Shown here: piece after piece, positions 7,641-14,085 of the stretch
How the letters are laid out: each line of letters begins with the position of its first letter
Position numbering within the stretch: position 1 is the stretch's first letter
DNA from: a virus
Reading direction: 5' to 3' (one strand)
Length of the DNA stretch: 37,332 nucleotides
IMG/VR virus record: IMGVR_UViG_3300025669_000931
Location: 1-37,332 of that record
Position numbers and translations under genes: made by a program
The notes under the pieces: model-generated
Seen by the model: the letters and a program-made list of their open reading frames with translations, nothing else
The model's database searches: none
Told to the model about the DNA's origin: nothing

Positions 7641-8363
7641 TTATTCGTCCTTGAAATAGTAACCGGAATCAGTTTTGCTGACTTTGAATTTTTCCTTGGA
7701 AATGCGGGAGGGGATTTGAACACCGATGGTATTTTTCATGGATTTCTCTTCTCGGTCCGGGAATTCCCTTTTCAAAATTTCTAAGATTTCTTCTTTTTTG
7801 ATCCCATCTTTTCCGGCATTCTCGATACATTCCACGATGGTTTTGATGATACCCTTGCCTTTTGGTTTGGTCGAGGCCTTGGTTTTCTTTGTCGCAGCCT
7901 TCGCAGGCGCTTCCACACCCAATGCCGCAAACATATCCACCTTCAACAATTTCGGCCCGGTTAGTCCCTTGTATTCATCCAGCTTGGATACCAGGTCCGG
8001 GAAGAATTCTGAATGCTCACCGACGATACCTTTTAGGGTGGCGAGCTTGCCGGTGCCGTTGATCAGGGCAGTCATATCAACCGGTTGTTCTTCGGTTGAA
8101 GTTTCATGTGTTTCCGGCGGGTCCGCAGTCTCTTCTTTATTTTCTTCCGGTCCTTCCAAGGCGCCGATTTGGATCAGGGTTGCCGTCACTTCTTCTGGGA
8201 TTGCATCCTCCGGGGCAAGCATTCCAGCGGCTTCCGTCAATTTGACTTTCAGCTCTTTGACTTTCCCCTTTCCATCAATCGGGGGTTCCAGGCCCAGCAG
8301 GTCATTCAGGGTCTTGGCGCATGCACTCAGTTCACTTCTTTTCGGTTCTTTCTTGTCTGCCAT
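7641..8363 (-). CDS. Unknown 240-residue protein with C-terminal winged-helix-like domain
   Basis: I do not recognise this protein. It has an acidic middle (about 70-95, rich in E, P and T), a lysine/alanine-rich linker near 152-170, and a C-terminal block of about 70 residues. In that block a helix G-I-K-K-E-E-I-L-E-I-L-K is followed by I-P-S-R-I-S and a final G-Y-Y-F strand, the look of a winged helix. The start at 8363 has AAGGAG behind it. It sits inside the preQ0 cluster between queE and queC and has its own promoter-like site and long leader. A DNA-binding or regulatory role for the modification genes is possible, but this is inference. Confidence 0.75.
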   Translation of the reverse strand: MADKKEPKRSELSACAKTLNDLLGLEPPIDGKGKVKELKVKLTEAAGMLAPEDAIPEEVTATLIQIGALEGPEENKEETADPPETHETSTEEQPVDMTALINGTGKLATLKGIVGEHSEFFPDLVSKLDEYKGLTGPKLLKVDMFAALGVEAPAKAATKKTKASTKPKGKGIIKTIVECIENAGKDGIKKEEILEILKREFPDREEKSMKNTIGVQIPSRISKEKFKVSKTDSGYYFKDE

Positions 8364-8398
8364 TTTGTTCTCCTTATTTGGTTATTGATCTATGTTTT

Positions 8399-8485
8399 GA
8401 TTATTGATTAATGCTTTCGACTTGCCCGACCTAACCCAGGCAAGTCTGGAAAGCTTTCCTTACCATGATTTCATGATTTCCTCCT
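8399..8485 (-). promoter_or_regulatory. Structured leader with four-codon ORF upstream of the 240-residue gene
   Basis: On the minus strand a strong ribosome site (AAAGGAGG) is followed by a tiny ORF at 8474-8460 reading Met-Lys-Ser-Trp-stop. The palindrome GGAAAGCTTTCC comes next, then a stem of about 14 base pairs formed by GACTTGCC with GGCAAGTC, extended by GCTTTC with GAAAGC. The layout is like a translated leader followed by a hairpin that could influence expression of the downstream gene. No U-run follows the stem, so a classic terminator-attenuator is not shown. Confidence 0.4.
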
Positions 8486-8530
8486 TTATCAGGTTTGACA
8501 TTTTACTATGGAAAAATTAACTTGTACTAT

Positions 8531-8542
8531 ATTATACACCTA
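8531..8542 (-). promoter_or_regulatory. Repeated TAGGTGTATAAT promoter-like motif, copy 1
   Basis: TAGGTGTATAAT on the minus strand lies in the 226-base gap after queE and upstream of the 240-residue gene. The same 12 bases occur at 9953-9964 and 15429-15440. It contains a perfect -10 hexamer (TATAAT), but no -35 match is seen 16-18 bases upstream. An unusual sigma factor or an activator may be involved. Confidence 0.5.
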
Positions 8543-8589
8543 CCGACTGCGATTTTGCCTATTTATTTTCATTTCCCTGAATTTATTTT

Positions 8590-9300
8590 TCAAGGCAATC
8601 CAAGGATCTTATGAATCTGTACTGAAATCAAAGTGTTGTTTGAAATTTTCCGATTAATCATATTTAACTGTTCCCGCAAGAATCCCAGCATTCGAGGAAG
8701 TGGCATATTCCGTCCCGCATTCAATGGACTAAAAACATATCGGGGTCTTTGTTTAATTTCAACTTTATCTAAACCCATTTCTAAATTATTAATGAAATTA
8801 AACGCCATTGTCAAATCCAGATTTGTTTCAAAAACAAATTTTAGATCAATTTTGATATTTTGAAGTAACAATTCCCCAAACCCACCCCGCGCTCGTATGA
8901 ATTCTTCAACTGTAATGGCAATTTGATCTGAACTTGGAAGTTTAACATCAGCCGAAAATCCAAGATTAGGTGCCTCTTGAATTAAAGCATGGGTGACTGT
9001 TCCGTTTGTTTCAATTTGGACAATGTGATTTGCTTTCAAAAGTTCCGAAATTAAGATTTCAATTTCAGGTTGCAGAAGCGGTTCTCCTCCAGTGATCAAA
9101 ATATGTTTGGTTTGGCAAAGAGAAAGGATTTCATTGATACTCATTTCAATTCCATTTTCCCACGGTTGAGATTCTGGAGAATCACACCAGTTACAATGCA
9201 AATTGCATCCTTGCGTTCTGATAAATGTACACCACATCCCTTGCGGAATTACGGGACCAGCTTCACCGCTGATACTTTCAAATACAGAATTGATTCTCAT
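8590..9300 (-). CDS. queE: 7-carboxy-7-deazaguanine synthase QueE (radical SAM)
   Basis: QueE rearranges 6-carboxytetrahydropterin to 7-carboxy-7-deazaguanine, the third step to preQ0. The radical-SAM cluster C-x3-C-x2-C is C32, C36 and C39 in GCNLHCNWCD. An ITGGEPLLQ motif for SAM binding follows near 70. The length of 236 residues is typical. I chose the ATG at 9300 (MRINSVF) because GGAGG stands eight bases upstream. Two other in-frame ATGs overlap the queD end and are too close to that site. It is cotranscribed with queD. Downstream is a gap with a promoter-like motif before the next gene. Confidence 0.94.
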   Translation of the reverse strand: MRINSVFESISGEAGPVIPQGMWCTFIRTQGCNLHCNWCDSPESQPWENGIEMSINEILSLCQTKHILITGGEPLLQPEIEILISELLKANHIVQIETNGTVTHALIQEAPNLGFSADVKLPSSDQIAITVEEFIRARGGFGELLLQNIKIDLKFVFETNLDLTMAFNFINNLEMGLDKVEIKQRPRYVFSPLNAGRNMPLPRMLGFLREQLNMINRKISNNTLISVQIHKILGLP

Positions 9301-9302
9301 TT

Positions 9303-9710
9303 TCATGCCCTCCATTCGGCGTAACTGTTTGCGGTTTCATACAGGCGGATGAATGATAAATTTCTGAGTCTGGTGAATTCTGATTCTAAAGGGCCGTGTT
9401 CATCAAAAACATAATAATTGACAAGTCGATCTCGTATCCATTCGATCATATTCTCAGCCGTAGGCATGAAGTATGGAAAACCATACGTGCTGACTTTGTT
9501 TAAATAAGAATGATCTAATAAATCGACAATCGGCTGTACCATTTTTTTGAGTGTTTTGAAATCAATTATCATTCCAGTTTCGGGATTAATTTCACCGAAC
9601 ACCCCGACAAGCAACCGATAAGAATGCCCATGGAGATTTGCGCACGCTCCTTTATATCCAGGCAAATAATGTGCCGCTTCGAATGAAAATTCTTTGACGA
9701 CTGTTATCAT
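9303..9710 (-). CDS. queD: 6-carboxy-5,6,7,8-tetrahydropterin synthase QueD
   Basis: QueD converts dihydroneopterin triphosphate to 6-carboxytetrahydropterin. The zinc-binding histidines H14, H27 and H29 and the catalytic C23 are seen in FEAAHYLPG and CANLHGHS. A later LDHSYLN segment also fits the family. Its 135 residues are normal. The ATG at 9710 has AAAGGAG at good spacing. The stop falls within the ribosome site region of queE, so the two are coupled. It stands first of the preQ0 genes in transcription order. Confidence 0.95.
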   Translation of the reverse strand: MITVVKEFSFEAAHYLPGYKGACANLHGHSYRLLVGVFGEINPETGMIIDFKTLKKMVQPIVDLLDHSYLNKVSTYGFPYFMPTAENMIEWIRDRLVNYYVFDEHGPLESEFTRLRNLSFIRLYETANSYAEWRA

Positions 9711-9722
9711 TTCATTCTCCTT

Positions 9723-9932
9723 TCATCGAAAATACCGTAAAAACGTTAATCCTAAAAGCCCGGCCGTACAAAGAAAAAAAGCAATCCCAAGTATGGTCCC
9801 CTTATCAAATTTCTTGTTTTGGGTAAGATTAATTGATTCCTGGCGGTTTTCAAAATCTAATTCTCGAACTCTTTCCCTGGCTTGATAGTTAATTGGTTTT
9901 GGTTCTCCGTTAATCCATTCGACTGTTCCCAT
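9723..9932 (-). CDS. Small single-span membrane protein
   Basis: This is a 69-residue protein with a charged N-terminal half (many E and R) and one C-terminal membrane segment, about residues 46-65 (I-L-G-I-A-F-F-L-C-T-A-G-L-L-G-L-T-F), ending in R-Y-F-R. The ATG at 9932 lies behind AAGGAGGATTTGAAA. A TTG two codons upstream is also in frame. It follows the DnaB-like helicase after a repeated promoter-like motif and precedes queD. The function is unknown. A membrane anchor or a toxic early protein are both possible. Confidence 0.6.
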   Translation of the reverse strand: MGTVEWINGEPKPINYQARERVRELDFENRQESINLTQNKKFDKGTILGIAFFLCTAGLLGLTFLRYFR

Positions 9933-9952
9933 TTTCAAATCCTCCTTATTTT

Positions 9953-9964
9953 ATTATACACCTA
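9953..9964 (-). promoter_or_regulatory. Repeated TAGGTGTATAAT promoter-like motif, copy 2
   Basis: The TAG of the motif is the stop codon of the DnaB-like helicase. The motif is followed by AAAATAAGGAGGATTTGAAAATG, so promoter-like site, ribosome site and start codon are packed within about 35 bases. Copy 3 at 15429-15440 has the same arrangement. Confidence 0.5.
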
Positions 9965-11488
9965 TCTAAAACTGCCTATAAATGGTCTTCCCTTTTGTAA
10001 CCTTTGCAAAAGCCATATTTGATTAGTTGTATTAAAATCATCATCCCTGACAAACAGCTCATTTATTCGGATAATCCCGATTTTTTTCTGTTCATCTGAT
10101 TGATTTAGACCATAAATACTGGTGACATGTGAATACTTTCGTTTATCTTCGGTAAAATTAGAACGCTTAATCAGATCTGTATCATAACTTTTTGCATCCG
10201 CCTGGGTTGCTGTAACAATCAAACAGTGCTTTTCCTCAGACAATCCCCGGAGCCTCTGCCATATCTTGTTTGTTTGGTTTCTCCAATCCAATCTTTTCAA
10301 ATCTGGATCACTATCAAGAATATCAGCATAATCAATTATGATTACAGTTGGGACAAATCCCTCTGACCTTTCCCAGATTTCAAGCAAGGATCTGATTTTG
10401 GAGACGGACAAAGTTTCATTCGCATGCGTTGATAATTTGAAATTGGTGTTGTATTTCTTTTTGAATTGCTTCATTTTCTTATATGCCTGGGTCCAGGCCA
10501 ACGAATTGTATCCAGGTTCCCATTGAACCCAAGGGCTTCCTTTAATTTCAGAGCAATTTCGGCATGGTGAATAATCAGGGTTATTTTTGTGTGCAGCAAC
10601 CAACATTTGTAAAGTCAAATCCCTGCGGTCCTTCAATTCTGTGAATGGACCGTAATCACATTCCCGTTCTTGCTTTCGGCATTCATCTGTTTGATTCTTG
10701 AAACAATCCAGTACCGGAATCCAAAGCCCATTGCAATATTTTTGCTTGTCTGATTTCTTTGCAAGGTAAATCCCGAACCTGCGGATCTGTTGGTTTTCGG
10801 ACATATCCCCGGCTTGAAAGAAGACAGTCGGGTTCCCGGACATCACGGATCTGAAAGCAATCTCCATTAATAGAAATGTTTTCCCGATCTTTTCATGTCC
10901 CATCAAAGCCACAAATCCATCTTTGGTAAAACTATCATTCCAGAACTTGCCGAGGGCTTTTGGGAATTTGATCAGTGGTTCTTTATTTTCTTCGAATGCA
11001 CGCTTGACTATACTTGGATTGCTGAATGGGTCAATACTAGAATGAGAGTCTACGATTTTAGGTTTGAAGGAATACGCAATCTTTTCCGCTTCGGTTATGT
11101 CGCCGATCCGGAGGGCCTCTTCGATATCATCCTTATGGATGGCCAGACTACGTTCCAAGAAATACAGTTTAGTAGAATCTAGCAGGGCTTCGAAATTAAA
11201 TTTAGTATCATCGTGTTCCTGGCTCAACCCCTCCAGGATGAATTCAATATCCTCCGCTTGATCCTTGGTTAATCCATGCCGGAGCTTTTCGACATAGATA
11301 TCCTGGATATTATCCTTTGGCGCTGTCCTGTATTTATGGAAATGATCCAGGCACCAAAGGGCCAGCAGGGTTGCAGTGTTATCTGATAAAAGTTGGGGTT
11401 CCCAAATCTGATCAATTTCCCGGATGAATTCTGAGGAGACGATTAAACCAGTTACAATCCTGCGCTCAATAAATTCGTCATGTTCCAT
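9962..11488 (-). CDS. DnaB-like replicative helicase with cysteine-rich insertion
   Basis: This is a RecA-fold hexameric helicase of the DnaB type. An N-terminal helical domain (1-130) is followed by Walker A GHEKIGKT at about 197-204 and Walker B TVIIIDYAD near 390. A C-terminal segment has sensor-like T-A-T-Q-A-D and arginine-rich ends. Between the Walker motifs there is an insertion with at least six cysteines (C-x9-C-x7-C-x6-C, then CRNC) that could bind zinc. The ATG at 11488 has GGAA at seven bases. The TTG two codons before it is less likely. It would unwind DNA with the primase and be loaded by the DnaC-like protein upstream. Confidence 0.85.
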   Translation of the reverse strand: MEHDEFIERRIVTGLIVSSEFIREIDQIWEPQLLSDNTATLLALWCLDHFHKYRTAPKDNIQDIYVEKLRHGLTKDQAEDIEFILEGLSQEHDDTKFNFEALLDSTKLYFLERSLAIHKDDIEEALRIGDITEAEKIAYSFKPKIVDSHSSIDPFSNPSIVKRAFEENKEPLIKFPKALGKFWNDSFTKDGFVALMGHEKIGKTFLLMEIAFRSVMSGNPTVFFQAGDMSENQQIRRFGIYLAKKSDKQKYCNGLWIPVLDCFKNQTDECRKQERECDYGPFTELKDRRDLTLQMLVAAHKNNPDYSPCRNCSEIKGSPWVQWEPGYNSLAWTQAYKKMKQFKKKYNTNFKLSTHANETLSVSKIRSLLEIWERSEGFVPTVIIIDYADILDSDPDLKRLDWRNQTNKIWQRLRGLSEEKHCLIVTATQADAKSYDTDLIKRSNFTEDKRKYSHVTSIYGLNQSDEQKKIGIIRINELFVRDDDFNTTNQIWLLQRLQKGRPFIGSFR

Positions 11489-11605
11489 TAGCAATTTCCA
11501 GAATGATTATCCTTTTCATTTCAAATTCCCCTTTTTACATCTATGATACATGTTTAAAATCAAATCCTATTGGGTAAATCCTAATGAGACTAGACGGTAA
11601 TTAAA

Positions 11606-11631
11606 AACCTATACCCTGGTATGGGTTTTGG
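11606..11631 (-). terminator. Weak terminator-like hairpin after the loader gene
   Basis: On the minus strand CCATAC, loop CAGG, GTATAGG and then TTTTT follow the loader stop by a few bases. The stem is only about six pairs with one bulge. The same bases resemble the iteron sequence in the initiator gene (CCCATACCAGGG against CCCACACyaTGGG), so they may be a protein-binding site instead. Confidence 0.3.
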
Positions 11632-11633
11632 GT

Positions 11634-12275
11634 TTACTTGGGCTTGTCATGCTTTCTGCAACGCAAATCCTTATCCCCGAAGTCCAGATCACTGCACATC
11701 GCCATAATCCGAGATGGTATCCGGTCATTCCCTAACGCATTTTCCAATTCTTTGAGTTTGAAATTACTGGTAAAGATAGTTGTTTTCAAATCCTCATATC
11801 TCCGATTGATAATCAGATACAGAATTTGCAATGCCCATTCATTACTACGTTCGGCTCCCAAATCATCTAACAGAAGGAAATCCACATTGGTCAATTCTTC
11901 GATAATCTGAAATTCTGTTTCTGGTGGATCTGAATTATATGACCGTTTGATCCGGTGTAAAAGTTCCGGCATCAGCATAAAAATATGGGTTTGGTTTCCT
12001 CGATGAAAGATATGGTAATTGTGAATGGATTCAATGAACAACGCACATGCGTACATGGTTTTCCCAGATCCGACTTTTCCATGAATGTACTGACTTGCTA
12101 ATAAATTAAAATTTGGGTTCTTGAATTCGCAGGTACTTAATCCTTGGATAATTCGCTTTGTAAAATGTTCCTGGATTCGTTGTTGTCTGATTTTGGGCCA
12201 GCGTTCCTCCCGTTTACAAAATTCGCAATAGTCAATGGATTCATGTTCCCTTTTGCATACTTTACAAATTGGCAT
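11634..12275 (-). CDS. DnaC-like helicase loader (AAA+ ATPase)
   Basis: An N-terminal four-cysteine finger (CKVC and CEFC, residues 4-20) is followed by an AAA+ module. Walker A is HGKVGSGKT near 65-73 and Walker B is FLLLDDLGAER near 132-142. A sensor I segment F-T-S-N-F and an arginine finger region R-I-P-S-R follow. It would load the DnaB-like helicase, encoded next, at the origin recognised by the initiator encoded just upstream. The start at 12275 is two bases after the initiator stop, and the pair is probably coupled. The size of 213 residues fits the loader family. Confidence 0.85.
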   Translation of the reverse strand: MPICKVCKREHESIDYCEFCKREERWPKIRQQRIQEHFTKRIIQGLSTCEFKNPNFNLLASQYIHGKVGSGKTMYACALFIESIHNYHIFHRGNQTHIFMLMPELLHRIKRSYNSDPPETEFQIIEELTNVDFLLLDDLGAERSNEWALQILYLIINRRYEDLKTTIFTSNFKLKELENALGNDRIPSRIMAMCSDLDFGDKDLRCRKHDKPK

Positions 12276-12277
12276 GG

Positions 12278-13192
12278 TTAAACCCCTTTGCTGAGTGTGA
12301 GAAAATCTGTTGGGTCCATTTTTGTTGTCGGGATATTATCGTACTTGCCGGGTTCAGCGCGGAGACAGTCTGGAGTTTGCGGTTTGTTTTTAGATCCAAT
12401 CTTGAATTTTGAGACTTTCATTTCTTTTGGATCATCTAACCATCTTTGATTATTCAGCCAGGTTGTCGGGTGTGGAATGAATTGGCGATCTTGCCAGCGT
12501 TCGGATTGTTTTTGATAATGGATAGCTTTTCTAACTTCAACCCAAAGGGGACGTTTACCATTTTTGGATTGGCATAATTTATCCCATGTTGTTTTTGCTT
12601 TTCCTTTATCTGTCTTTCTTGGATAGTGTTTCCAAAATTCACCAAATTGGGAAGGTGTTATTTTTTTATTTTGCTGTAGCTGTTTTTTATACAGCATTTG
12701 ATTATTAGAACTTAAAGCATTTTCATTAATAGAACTTAAAGCATTTGGGGGAAAAATTCCCACAGGGTGGTCGATCCCACACCCTGGGTTTTTCCCTAGT
12801 GTGGGTTTTGTTGTATATTGGTTTTCCACACTATGGGTTTGACTCCATATAAAATTTACTTTAATGTAATGCCCGGTTATTGTATTTTTTGAATTCCTGG
12901 CGGTTATATCTTGAATCAGTCCTAAATGAATTAATGTTTTTTTCCTATTACGAATACGATCCGTTGACCATTTTAATCCTTTTGCTGCATACCCCGTTGT
13001 GGCTTTTGGTTGATTTGTCTTTTGCCATTTTGCGGTGTAGTAATAAAAGATATAAAGGGAAATCAAATCGGATGGTTTTTCCTGTGTGAGTAATTTATCT
13101 ATGACGGCTTTTGATAATACGATTGGTTCCGCTTGTATGTCATATTCAATATTACTTGTGTGTTTTTCTTTTGGGGGGATTGTTCGTTTCAT
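12278..13192 (-). CDS. O-like replication initiator with embedded repeats
   Basis: This 304-residue protein has an N-terminal winged-helix region (about 20-115), a low-complexity hinge (about 120-175) and a C-terminal domain. The C-terminal domain carries FWKHYPRKTDKGKAKTTW near 186-203 and FIPHPTTWLNNQRW near 240-253, a pair often seen in phage replication proteins. It probably binds the origin and recruits the loader. The hinge is coded by DNA full of short repeats (12706-12837), as in lambda O, where the origin lies inside the gene. The start overlaps the upstream gene as ATGA. Confidence 0.75.
   Translation of the reverse strand: MKRTIPPKEKHTSNIEYDIQAEPIVLSKAVIDKLLTQEKPSDLISLYIFYYYTAKWQKTNQPKATTGYAAKGLKWSTDRIRNRKKTLIHLGLIQDITARNSKNTITGHYIKVNFIWSQTHSVENQYTTKPTLGKNPGCGIDHPVGIFPPNALSSINENALSSNNQMLYKKQLQQNKKITPSQFGEFWKHYPRKTDKGKAKTTWDKLCQSKNGKRPLWVEVRKAIHYQKQSERWQDRQFIPHPTTWLNNQRWLDDPKEMKVSKFKIGSKNKPQTPDCLRAEPGKYDNIPTTKMDPTDFLTLSKGV
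12706..12837 (-). repeat. Iteron-like repeats inside the initiator gene (candidate origin)
   Basis: Two direct copies of TAGAACTTAAAGCATTT lie 24 bases apart at 12706-12722 and 12730-12746. Next to them are related elements of type CCCACACyaTGGG: CCCACACCCTGGG at 12776-12788, the inverted CCCTAGTGTGGG at 12794-12805, CCACACTATGGG at 12826-12837, and a weaker CCCACAGGGTGG at about 12759-12770. An AT-rich stretch (12655-12720) lies alongside. The layout is that of an initiator-binding origin with an unwinding region. Confidence 0.5.
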
Positions 13193-13596
13193 GGCAAAAT
13201 CTCCTTGATTGAAGGAAATGTTTGCCAGTAATTTTCTAACAATGTGGTTTCTTGTTGTCTGGTTTCTGTGAATTGAATTTCGGAGGATATGGAAAAATCA
13301 AACGGGATGGTAGTCCAGACCCAATATGCTCGGGTCCATAATTTTGTTTCTTTGTCTCTTCTCCTGATTTTTATTAAGTAACCTTTTTCGGTTAATTCAC
13401 GCAGTGCTGTTTGTAATGCCGCTGCGCCTTCTTTTGTCATTTCTGATAATAGTGGAATGTTCCATTCCTCACCACTACGATCAAATACCATGATTGAAAG
13501 GATACCTTTTGCTTTACTGCTTAGATTTGGGTTTTTTAGGAATTGGTTTATAGTCCAGGGGAAATATTCTGAATTTTCTTTTTTTGGAGCTTTCAT
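13189..13596 (-). CDS. Winged-helix DNA-binding protein (replication or regulatory)
   Basis: This 135-residue protein has a helix-turn-helix region: S-S-K-A-K-G-I-L-S-I-M near 25, E-M-T-K-E-G near 53, A-L-Q-T-A-L-R-E-L-T-E-K-G-Y-L near 61-75, then a basic wing I-R-R-R. It resembles the helix-turn-helix part of phage replication-initiation and DnaD-like proteins. I chose the ATG at 13596 because AGGAGG stands seven bases upstream. The longer frame lacks such a site. It is the first gene after the promoter and structured leader, and it overlaps the initiator gene by ATGA. Confidence 0.78.
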   Translation of the reverse strand: MKAPKKENSEYFPWTINQFLKNPNLSSKAKGILSIMVFDRSGEEWNIPLLSEMTKEGAAALQTALRELTEKGYLIKIRRRDKETKLWTRAYWVWTTIPFDFSISSEIQFTETRQQETTLLENYWQTFPSIKEILP

Positions 13597-13622
13597 TTTA
13601 AAACCTCCTGTTAAGGTTGTGG

Positions 13623-13689
13623 GGTGGAGACTTGTCCCCGGTGTAACAGGCACCGGGGACTATGACGGTTCGGCCAAACCGTGTCTACC
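13623..13689 (-). promoter_or_regulatory. Structured 5' leader, possible three-way junction
   Basis: Between the promoter and the AGGAGG site there are two perfect hairpins. GTCCCCGGTG pairs with CACCGGGGAC across 7 bases (13634-13660). ACGGTT pairs with AACCGT within an 18-base near-palindrome (13665-13682). Flanking GGTAGAC and GTCTCCACC can pair (AGAC/GUCU plus GGU/ACC) to close both into a three-way junction. No U-run follows, so it is not a simple terminator. The 18-base palindrome could also be an operator. Confidence 0.5.
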
Positions 13690-13715
13690 ATGTACTTATA
13701 CCCTACGAAAATTAT

Positions 13716-13744
13716 ATTATATTTTAATTGAATTAAAAGGTCAA
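13716..13744 (-). promoter_or_regulatory. Sigma-70-type promoter of the initiator operon
   Basis: On the minus strand TTGACC (13739-13744) is separated by exactly 17 bases from TATAAT (13716-13721). Transcription would start near 13709, giving a leader of about 110 bases before the winged-helix gene. Confidence 0.75.
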
Positions 13745-13778
13745 CTCTTTTATTTTCCCAATCAATTCAACAGTTTAA

Positions 13779-14075
13779 TTACCAAGTCCCGATTGCTTTT
13801 TCAGTTTTACCACCGCAATTTTCATAACATGTTTCGTATTTACCTTCAGCTATATCACAGGCAAGACTTTCAAGCTGCCAGTCCACCTTCCATTGTGCAG
13901 CAAGTTGTTGTTCCATCAACTTGATCTTTTCACATTCTATGATACATTTCTTTGCTTCTGTATTCTCTGGCGGGATAAATTTTGTGTATTCACGTTGTGT
14001 TGGGGTATATCTGAAACACCCGCTTAAAGAAATTATCAAAATCAATGCACTCAGAACCATCATAATTTTTTTCAT
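13779..14075 (-). CDS. Small lipoprotein
   Basis: This is a 98-residue protein with a lipoprotein signal: a lysine start, a hydrophobic stretch (M-V-L-S-A-L-I-L-I-I) and the lipobox SLSGC, with the acylated cysteine at residue 20. The mature part is short, charged and has five further cysteines that may form disulfides. The start at 14075 has AAAGGAGAG upstream. It lies between the primase and the promoter of the initiator operon. Phage lipoproteins often act in superinfection exclusion or lysis, but nothing here decides its role. Confidence 0.75.
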   Translation of the reverse strand: MKKIMMVLSALILIISLSGCFRYTPTQREYTKFIPPENTEAKKCIIECEKIKLMEQQLAAQWKVDWQLESLACDIAEGKYETCYENCGGKTEKAIGTW

Positions 14076-14085
14076 TTCTCTCCTT

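Noticed and set aside
7726-8388. Long plus-strand open frame of 220 codons
   Set aside because: It lies opposite the 240-residue minus-strand gene, is rich in S, F and L as expected for an antisense shadow, and has no ribosome site.
8494-8540. TTGACA on the plus strand near 8495 as a promoter
   Set aside because: No acceptable -10 lies 16-18 bases downstream, and there is no plus-strand gene to serve.
13634-13660. Strong hairpin as a rho-independent terminator
   Set aside because: No U-run follows on either strand, and it lies just after a promoter and before a ribosome site, so a leader structure is more likely.
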